Assembly: GCA_020851325.1 (NCBI GenBank)
Contig: JADZCY010000017.1
Span: forward strand, 1-46,579
DNA length: 46,579 nt
Origin: Acidobacteriota bacterium
Lineage (GTDB): Bacteria; Acidobacteriota; Vicinamibacteria; Vicinamibacterales; UBA2999
Direction: 5' to 3'
Each line of letters starts with the position of its first letter. The first letter of the stretch is position 1. Below the pieces are notes generated by a model. That model had not been told where the DNA came from. It made no database searches and saw only the letters and a list, made by a program, of their open reading frames with translations. Made by a program: the position numbers and the translations under genes. Below, in pieces: positions 39,829 to 46,579 of this stretch.

Positions 39829-40380
39829 ATGCGGCTGGATCTTTCGCACATTCGGCAGCCGGAAACGGCGTTCCTGCGCCAGTACGAGCCGTCGGCCTTC
39901 GCCACAGACGACGAGGACTACCGCGTCGTCGCGCCGGTGTCGCTGGGCTTTACCATCCACAAGGACCACGATCGGTTCCGGTTGGTCGGTACGGTCACCA
40001 CGACGCTGGAACTGGCGTGCAGCCGCTGCCTGGAACCGTTCACGCTGCCGGTGAACGCCGCGTTCGACCTCCGCTATTGGCCGCAGGGCACCGCCGCGGA
40101 AGCCGCGTCGGATGACGAGGACGAGTCGGCGGTGGACGATGACGATGTCTCGATGACGTTCTATCGGGACGAAGAGATCGACCTCGGCACCCTGATGCGC
40201 GAGCAGTTCTACCTGGCGCTGCCGATGAAGCCCCTCTGTCGCGAGACGTGCAAGGGGCTGTGCGGGCAGTGCGGGGTGAACCTGAATGTCGAAACCTGCC
40301 AGTGCCAGCCACACTGGGACGACCCACGGCTGGCTGGTTTGAAAGACCTGATTACCGACCGAAAGCACGACGATGCCTAA
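39829..40380 (+). CDS. DUF177/YceD-family protein (23S rRNA-associated)
   Basis: This 183-residue protein has the DUF177 core: TTLELACSRCLEPFTLPV, an acidic loop (about 90-107), EIDLGTLMREQFYLALPMKPLC and a Cys-rich end (CKGLCGQCGVNLN, then TCQCQ). The cysteines probably bind zinc. The family sits next to rpmF in most bacteria and is linked to 23S rRNA accumulation. It overlaps rpmF by 8 bp. The ATG at 39829 is preferred to the TTG just before it. Confidence 0.93.
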   Translation: MRLDLSHIRQPETAFLRQYEPSAFATDDEDYRVVAPVSLGFTIHKDHDRFRLVGTVTTTLELACSRCLEPFTLPVNAAFDLRYWPQGTAAEAASDDEDESAVDDDDVSMTFYRDEEIDLGTLMREQFYLALPMKPLCRETCKGLCGQCGVNLNVETCQCQPHWDDPRLAGLKDLITDRKHDDA

Positions 40381-40555
40381 TCCAAAACGCCGACACTCCA
40401 AGACCCGCGGCCGCAAGCGCCGCACCCACGACGCCCTGACGGCCACCACCGCCGGGCGCTGCCCGCAGTGCGGCGAGCCCAAGGCGGCGCATCGCGTCTG
40501 CGCGTACTGCGGCCACTACCGCGCCCGCCAGGTGCGGTCGGTCAGCGAAGAGTAG
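40373..40555 (+). CDS. rpmF: 50S ribosomal protein L32
   Basis: This 60-residue basic protein starts PNPKRRHSKTRGRKRRTHDAL, the universal L32 N-terminus, and has a CxxC-type zinc ribbon: CPQCGEPKAAHRVCAYCG. It keeps all four cysteines (C+ type). It links the DUF177 gene to plsX, in the conserved order. Confidence 0.97.
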   Translation: MPNPKRRHSKTRGRKRRTHDALTATTAGRCPQCGEPKAAHRVCAYCGHYRARQVRSVSEE

Positions 40556-40570
40556 CCCGGCGTCCACGCC

Positions 40571-41581
40571 ATGCGCATCGCGGTGGACGCGATGGGCGGC
40601 GATTTTGCGCCCAGGCGACCGGTGGATGGGGCCCTGGCAGCGGCCCGGTATCTCGGACTCGGTATCGACCTCGTCGGCCGCGCCGATCAGATCCGGGCCG
40701 AGCTGATTCGCCATCCCGATGCGCGGGCGCTCGACGTCGGCGTCATCGATGCGCCGGACGTGGTCGGCATGGACGAATCCGCGGCAATGGCGCTCAGGCG
40801 CAAGCCGCGCTCGTCGGTGATGGTGGCGGCCGCGCTCGTCCGCGACGGTCAGGCGGCGGCGCTCGTCACGGCTGGTCATACCGGAGCCGCGGTGGTTGCC
40901 GCGCATGCGGTGCTCGGCCTGGCGCCGGGTGTGGATCGACCGGCATTGGCCCCTGTGGTGCCGACGGTGCGCGGGATGGCGGTGCTCCTCGATGCCGGCG
41001 CCACCGTGGAATGCCGGCCGCAGCATCTGGCGCAGTTTGCCGTCATGGGCGACGCCTACGCGCGGGCCGGGTTCGGTATTGCGAAGCCGCGCGTCGGGTT
41101 GCTGTCCATCGGCGAGGAAGCCTCGAAAGGGAATGAGCTGACGCGCGATGCCCATCGGCTGCTGAAGACGCTGCCGCTGCACTTTGTCGGGAACGTCGAG
41201 CCGCGCGGCATCTTTGCCGGCGAAGCGGATGTCGTGGTCGCCGACGGGTTCACCGGCAACGTGGCGTTGAAGCTGAGCGAAGGGGTGGTGGAGATGGCCG
41301 AGACGTTGCTCCGCGAAGAGCTGCGAAGTACGTTTTCGAGCCAGATGGGCTTCCTGTTGTCGCGGCGCGCGTTCCGCCGGTTCCGCAAGCGCGTGGACTA
41401 CTCCGAATACGGTGGGGCGCCGCTGCTCGGCGCCAACGGCGTCGTCATCGTCGGGCATGGGCGGTCGTCGGTGAAGGCCATCCGCAACGCGGTTGCGCAG
41501 GCGGCGCGGCTGGCCGGCGATGGCAAGTGGCAGCGGATGCAGGCCGACATGCAGGCGGCGGGACGGACGGAACCATCGTGA
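40571..41581 (+). CDS. plsX: Phosphate acyltransferase PlsX
   Basis: PlsX converts acyl-ACP to acyl phosphate, the first step of phospholipid synthesis with PlsY. The 336-residue product begins RIAVDAMGGDFAPR, has the AALVTAGHTGA loop, IGEEASKGNEL, ADVVVADGFTGNVALK and YSEYGGAPLLG. It overlaps fabD by GTGA. In many genomes fabH comes next, but here plsX runs directly into fabD. Confidence 0.95.
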   Translation: MRIAVDAMGGDFAPRRPVDGALAAARYLGLGIDLVGRADQIRAELIRHPDARALDVGVIDAPDVVGMDESAAMALRRKPRSSVMVAAALVRDGQAAALVTAGHTGAAVVAAHAVLGLAPGVDRPALAPVVPTVRGMAVLLDAGATVECRPQHLAQFAVMGDAYARAGFGIAKPRVGLLSIGEEASKGNELTRDAHRLLKTLPLHFVGNVEPRGIFAGEADVVVADGFTGNVALKLSEGVVEMAETLLREELRSTFSSQMGFLLSRRAFRRFRKRVDYSEYGGAPLLGANGVVIVGHGRSSVKAIRNAVAQAARLAGDGKWQRMQADMQAAGRTEPS

Positions 41582-42510
41582 TTGCGTGCATCTTTCCAGG
41601 GCAGGGTTCGCAGAGCGTCGGCATGGGCAAGGCGTTGGCCGAGGCCGATCCGGCGTGCCGTGCCGTGTTCGACGAGGCCGATCGCGCCCTCGACACCGCG
41701 CTGAGCCGCATCATCTTCGACGGGCCCGCGGAAACGCTGACGCTCACCGAACATACGCAGCCGGCCATCCTGGCCACCAGCATCGCGGCGTGGCGCCTGC
41801 TCGAAGCGCGCGGCGTGCGGCCGGCGTTCGTCGCCGGTCACTCGCTCGGTGAGTACTCCGCGCACGTGGCCGCCGGCACGCTCGACTTCGCCGACGCCGT
41901 GCGTCTGGTGCGCAATCGCGGGCGCTACATGCAGGACGCCGTGCCCGTCGGCACGGGTGCGATGGCGGCGATTCTCGGCCTCGACGAAGCCGCGGTGATC
42001 GACGCGTGCGCCGAGGCGGCGCAGGGCGACGTGGTGAGTCCGGCAAACCTCAATGGCGGCGGCCAGATTGTGATCGCCGGGAGCACGGCGGCAGTCGCGC
42101 GCGCAGGCGAGGCCGCGAAGGCGCGTGGCGCGCGCCGCGTGATTCCGCTGAAAGTGAGCGCGCCCTTCCACTGCGCGCTGATGCGGCCGGCGCAGGAACG
42201 CCTGGAACCGGAACTCCGCGCCGTGCCGGCATCGACGCCGCGCATCCCGGTGGTGGCCAACGTCGACGCGCGCATGCGCACCGACGCGGCCTCCGCGATC
42301 GATGCGCTCATTGCCCAGGTGTCGAGCCCCGTGCGCTGGGAAGATTCCATTGCGGCGCTCGCGGCCGCGGGCGTGACGACGTTCATCGAGGTCGGGCCGG
42401 GCACGGTGCTGACCGGGCTGGTGCGGAAGATCGCGCGCGACGCGACGGCGCTCAGCGTGCAGACGCCGGACGATCTGGCGGCGCTCGACGCCGTGCTGGT
42501 GCACGCATGA
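41578..42510 (+). CDS. fabD: Malonyl-CoA:ACP transacylase FabD
   Basis: FabD loads malonyl units onto ACP. The start is a GTG overlapping the plsX stop, giving 310 residues; the frame is open 51 bp further but inside plsX. It opens IACIFPGQGSQSVGMG, has the nucleophile Ser89 in GHSLGEYSA, GAMAAILGLD, the malonyl-binding arginine region (VRNRGRYMQ) and the catalytic His in SAPFHCALM. Length and motif order are standard. It overlaps fabG (ATGA). Confidence 0.96.
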   Translation: MIACIFPGQGSQSVGMGKALAEADPACRAVFDEADRALDTALSRIIFDGPAETLTLTEHTQPAILATSIAAWRLLEARGVRPAFVAGHSLGEYSAHVAAGTLDFADAVRLVRNRGRYMQDAVPVGTGAMAAILGLDEAAVIDACAEAAQGDVVSPANLNGGGQIVIAGSTAAVARAGEAAKARGARRVIPLKVSAPFHCALMRPAQERLEPELRAVPASTPRIPVVANVDARMRTDAASAIDALIAQVSSPVRWEDSIAALAAAGVTTFIEVGPGTVLTGLVRKIARDATALSVQTPDDLAALDAVLVHA

Positions 42511-43250
42511 CGACATCGATGACCGGCAGGATCGCCATCGTCACCGGGGCGTCGCGCGGCATCGGCCGGGCGATCGCCGAGCAGTTGGCCGGCGCCGGCG
42601 CCACCGTGGTGTGCGTGGCGCGCGGTGAGAACGCGGCGGCCACCGCGGCGGCGATCGTCGCCGCTGGCGGTCAGGCCGAAGCGCGTGGACTGGACGTGAC
42701 CGACGCGGCCGGTGTGGACGCGCTCGTCGCCGACGTGCTGGCGCGGCATGGCCGCATCGACATCCTGGTGAACAACGCCGGCGTGACGCGAGATCAACTC
42801 ATGCTGCGCATGAAGCGCGCCGACTGGGACGACGTGCTGCAGACCAACCTGACGGCGGCGTTCACGCTGTCGCAGGCGGTGCTGAAGCCGATGATCCGCC
42901 AGCGGTCCGGCCGCATCATCGCCATCAGTTCGGTGGTCGGGCAGATGGGCAACGCCGGGCAGGCCAACTACGCGGCGTCGAAGGCCGGCCTGATCGGGTT
43001 CTGCAAGGCGCTGGCGCGCGAGGTTGCGTCGCGCAACGTCACGGTGAATGTCGTGGCGCCGGGACTCGTCGAAACCGACATGACGAAAGCGATCACCGAG
43101 AACGCCAAAGCCGACTGGTCGTCGCAGATCCCGCTGGGGCGGATGGGCACGCCGGCCGACATCGCCGCCGCGGTTCGTTTCCTCGCATCCGACGAGGCGT
43201 CGTATATTACTGGGCAGGTTCTCGCCGTCAACGGCGGGATGTACATGTGA
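42507..43250 (+). CDS. fabG: 3-oxoacyl-ACP reductase FabG
   Basis: This 247-residue short-chain dehydrogenase reduces 3-oxoacyl-ACP with NADPH. It starts at the ATG overlapping fabD (ATGA). The cofactor motif is GASRGIG, NNAG follows at the fourth strand, and the active site is Ser in ISSVVG with YAASK. MTKAI and the C-terminal [12 protein letters not shown] are FabG-specific. Position between fabD and acpP supports the assignment over other SDRs. Confidence 0.96.
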   Translation: MTTSMTGRIAIVTGASRGIGRAIAEQLAGAGATVVCVARGENAAATAAAIVAAGGQAEARGLDVTDAAGVDALVADVLARHGRIDILVNNAGVTRDQLMLRMKRADWDDVLQTNLTAAFTLSQAVLKPMIRQRSGRIIAISSVVGQMGNAGQANYAASKAGLIGFCKALAREVASRNVTVNVVAPGLVETDMTKAITENAKADWSSQIPLGRMGTPADIAAAVRFLASDEASYITGQVLAVNGGMYM

Positions 43251-43290
43251 GCTGGGCGTCCGTGCCGGACGCCGTCAAGGGAGGATTCCT

Positions 43291-43530
43291 GTGGCCGTTG
43301 CCGACAAGGTAAAGAGCATCATCGTGGAGCAGCTGGGCGTCGACGAGGAAGAAGTCACGCCAGATGCCTCGTTCGTCGAGGACCTGGGCGCCGACTCGCT
43401 CGACACCGTCGAGCTCGTGATGGCGTTCGAGGAAGAGTTCGGCATCGAGATCCCTGACGAGGAAGCGGAGAAGATCACGCGCGTCAAGGAAGCCGTGCAG
43501 TACATCGAGTCCCACTCCAAGAAGAAGTAG
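43291..43530 (+). CDS. acpP: Acyl carrier protein
   Basis: This 79-residue acidic protein starts at GTG, preceded by GGGAGG (43280-43285). The phosphopantetheine site is Ser36 in [13 protein letters not shown]. It carries growing acyl chains for the Fab enzymes here and feeds PlsX and the FabZ-LpxA fusion elsewhere in the window. Four helices and length are typical. Confidence 0.97.
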   Translation: MAVADKVKSIIVEQLGVDEEEVTPDASFVEDLGADSLDTVELVMAFEEEFGIEIPDEEAEKITRVKEAVQYIESHSKKK

Positions 43531-43561
43531 GACGCCGCCGGGAGTCCGGCGACGGAGGCAC

Positions 43562-44800
<1,239 letters not shown>

Positions 44801-44828
44801 GTCCTAGGTCTTAGGTCCTAGGTCTTAG
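44801..44828. repeat. Perfect 14-bp tandem duplication built from 7-bp units
   Basis: GTCCTAGGTCTTAG occurs twice in a row, equal to four heptamers in the order GTCCTAG, GTCTTAG, GTCCTAG, GTCTTAG. It starts on the base after the fabF stop; the last codons (CGAGTAG) look like one more degenerate unit. The other 34 bp before etfB show no clear promoter or ribosome site. Confidence 0.85.
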
Positions 44829-44862
44829 GCATTCATCACTGACTTATCGATTTCTGACTTCC

Positions 44863-45624
44863 ATGAAGATTGCCGTCTGTATCAAGCAGGTCCCGACCCG
44901 CGAATGGCAGCCGCGCCTCAACGAGGCGAAGAGCTGGATTCGCGAGCAGGACGCCAGTTACGAAATGAACGAGCCCGACGCCTACGCGCTCGAGGAGAGC
45001 CTGCGCCTCCGCGAGAAGCACGGCGGCGAGGTGGTGGTGTGCTCGGCCGGTCCGGCGCGCGTGCAGCAGGTGATCCGCGAGGCGCTGGCCCGCGGCGCCG
45101 ATCGCGCCATTCACGTCGAAGACGATGGGCTTGGTGCGGCCGATGCGTTCACGGCCGCGGCGGCGCTGGTCGAGGCAATGCGCGGTGAGCAGTTCGACCT
45201 GATCCTCACCGGGTTGCAGTCCGACGACCAGGGCCACGCGCAGTTCGGCCCGGCGTTGGCCGCCAAGCTCGGCGTGCCGCATTCCACGATCATCATGGAA
45301 GTGGGCGTCGCCGACGGCGCGCTGAAGGTGAAGCGCGAACTCGAGGGCGGTTGGTTCCAGTACGTCACGATGCCGCTGCCGGCGCTGTTGACCATTCAGA
45401 GCGGCATCAACCAGCTGCGCTACGCCACGCTCAAGGGCATCATGGCGGCGAAGAAGAAGGAGATCCGCAAGGTGGCGGCGCCGGCCGGCCTGGCGGCGAA
45501 GCAGCAGGTGGTGGCGCTCTACGCGCCGCAGAAGTCGAAGCAGACGGTGATGATTGGCGGGACGCCCGCCGAAGCGGCGCAGGAACTGGTGCGCCGGCTG
45601 CGTGAGGAGGCGAGGGTCCTGTGA
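44863..45624 (+). CDS. etfB: Electron transfer flavoprotein subunit beta
   Basis: EtfB with EtfA accepts electrons from acyl-CoA dehydrogenases such as the one at 1074 and passes them to the quinone pool via ETF:quinone oxidoreductase. The 253-residue product starts MKIAVCIKQVPTRE and has NEPDAYALEE, LILTGLQSDDQGHAQFGPALA (in pieces) and the C-terminal KKKEI segment. It overlaps etfA (GTGA). Confidence 0.95.
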   Translation: MKIAVCIKQVPTREWQPRLNEAKSWIREQDASYEMNEPDAYALEESLRLREKHGGEVVVCSAGPARVQQVIREALARGADRAIHVEDDGLGAADAFTAAAALVEAMRGEQFDLILTGLQSDDQGHAQFGPALAAKLGVPHSTIIMEVGVADGALKVKRELEGGWFQYVTMPLPALLTIQSGINQLRYATLKGIMAAKKKEIRKVAAPAGLAAKQQVVALYAPQKSKQTVMIGGTPAEAAQELVRRLREEARVL

Positions 45625-46579
45625 TTCTGGTCATTGCGGAACAGAAAGACGGCAAGCTCAATCGCGCGAGCTGGGAAGCCATTGCGGCGGCGCAGCAACT
45701 CGCCAGGGGCGATGCCATTCAGGTGGCGGTGTTCGGCCAGGGTGTCGACGGCGTTGCTGGCGAACTCGCGGCTGCGGCCGTGGCCGGTGTGCTCACCGTG
45801 GACGACCCGGCGCTGGCGATGTACACGCCGGACGGCTTCGTCCAGGCGGCAACCGGTCTGATCAATTCACTGTCGCCCTCGCACGTGGTGTTCGCACACA
45901 CGTACCAGACGCGCGACTTCGCGCCGACGCTGGCGGCGCTGATGGATCGCGCGCTGGTTACCGACGTCGTCGCGCTGCGCGAGTCGAACGGCCGCTCCGC
46001 TTACGCGCGCCCGATGTTCCAGGGCAAGCTCGTCGCCGACGTCGTGCTCGACGGGCCGGCGCCGCATTTCGTGTCGGTGCAGATCGGCGCGTTCCGTGCC
46101 GACGCGGTGCAGAAGGGCAGCGCCGCCGCGGCAGTGAAGCCGGCCGGTGTGGCGATCGACGCCGGCGCGATTCGCCAGAAGCCGGAAGCGCCGTTCCAGG
46201 AAGCGAAGCAGGCCGTCGACCTCTCGCAGGCCGAACGCATCGTCGCGGTGGGCCGCGGCATCAAGGCGCAGGAGAACATCGCCATCGTCGAACAGCTGGC
46301 GCAGGCGTTCGGCGCCGAACTCGCGGCGTCGCGTCCGATTTGCGACAACGGCTGGCTGCCGATGGAACGCCAGATCGGCAGCTCGGGCCAGACCGTGGCG
46401 CCGAAGCTGTACGTGGCCGTCGGCATCTCCGGCGCGATTCAGCATCTCGTCGGCATGAAGGGCTCGCGGACGATCGTCGCCATCAACAAGGACGCCGAAG
46501 CGCCGATCTTCGAAATCGCGGACTACGGCGTCACCGCCGACCTGTTCGAAGTCGCCCCGGCAATCGTTGCGGAGATGAA
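45621..46579 (+). CDS. etfA: Electron transfer flavoprotein subunit alpha (3' end cut by window)
   Basis: A GTG overlapping the etfB stop opens a frame that runs off the window after 319 codons, so only a few C-terminal residues are missing. It has the N-terminal domain (ILVIAEQKDGKLN; HTYQTRDFAPTLAAL) and the FAD-binding C-terminal domain: RQIGSSGQTVAPKLYVAVGISGAIQH (in pieces) and AINKDAEAPIFEIADYGV. It binds the FAD used for electron transfer. The match and gene order leave little doubt. Confidence 0.95.
   Translation, partial: MILVIAEQKDGKLNRASWEAIAAAQQLARGDAIQVAVFGQGVDGVAGELAAAAVAGVLTVDDPALAMYTPDGFVQAATGLINSLSPSHVVFAHTYQTRDFAPTLAALMDRALVTDVVALRESNGRSAYARPMFQGKLVADVVLDGPAPHFVSVQIGAFRADAVQKGSAAAAVKPAGVAIDAGAIRQKPEAPFQEAKQAVDLSQAERIVAVGRGIKAQENIAIVEQLAQAFGAELAASRPICDNGWLPMERQIGSSGQTVAPKLYVAVGISGAIQHLVGMKGSRTIVAINKDAEAPIFEIADYGVTADLFEVAPAIVAEM

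Overview
This window is gene-dense, GC-rich chromosomal DNA from a Gram-negative (diderm) bacterium. The best fit is Acidobacteriota, probably Vicinamibacteria (subdivision 6), but this is inferred from gene content and style and was not tested. Supporting traits are a Bam/Lol/lipid A machinery together with a futalosine-type menaquinone pathway, a ClpC-type ATPase, EtfAB with acyl-CoA enzymes, frequent GTG/TTG starts, four-base ATGA/GTGA gene overlaps and very short spacers. No rRNA, tRNA, CRISPR array, transposase, integrase or phage gene was found. No gap between genes exceeds about 150 bp.

Layout. 1-1058: a partial exported protein (minus strand) diverges from a secreted protein with a LecA-like lectin domain. 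1074-5390: acyl-CoA dehydrogenase, a methylmalonyl-CoA epimerase fused to a metallo-beta-lactamase (MBL) hydrolase, MTA phosphorylase and an adenosine-kinase-like sugar kinase. 5399-11741 (minus): a TetR regulator, a lipoprotein efflux adaptor and one 1499-residue polypeptide joining an RND pump to a TolC-type outer-membrane channel. 11892-18081: small membrane proteins, VanZ-like protein, enoyl-CoA hydratase, RibH, NusB, LysS, LolC/E and LolD. 18082-20229: a beta-hydroxyacid dehydrogenase diverges from a serine hydrolase. 20344-22788: ClpC.

22809-39817 is a long, almost uninterrupted plus-strand run. It starts with BamA and Skp, then a FabZ-LpxA fusion, LpxI and a Gfo/Idh/MocA dehydrogenase (lipid A). 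It passes through a four-base overlap into menaquinone genes: a cysteine-free relative of the radical-SAM enzymes MqnE/MqnC, then MqnA, MqnC, an amidohydrolase (probable aminofutalosine deaminase), a UbiA-type prenyltransferase and a UbiE/MenG methyltransferase. A TonB-like protein, MiaA, Hfq, DeoB and a dGTPase-like HD protein follow. 39829-44800 is the DUF177-RpmF-PlsX-FabD-FabG-AcpP-FabF fatty-acid cluster. 44863 to the end holds EtfB and a nearly complete EtfA.

Main points of interest: the cysteine-free MqnE/C-like protein inside the menaquinone operon; three natural fusions (RND-TolC with an internal signal peptide, FabZ-LpxA, epimerase-MBL); degenerate 7-bp tandem repeats in three spacers and a 9-bp version in a fourth; a 13-bp hairpin in a convergent spacer; two palindromic operator candidates; and several -10-like boxes so close to start codons that the transcripts would be leaderless or nearly so.
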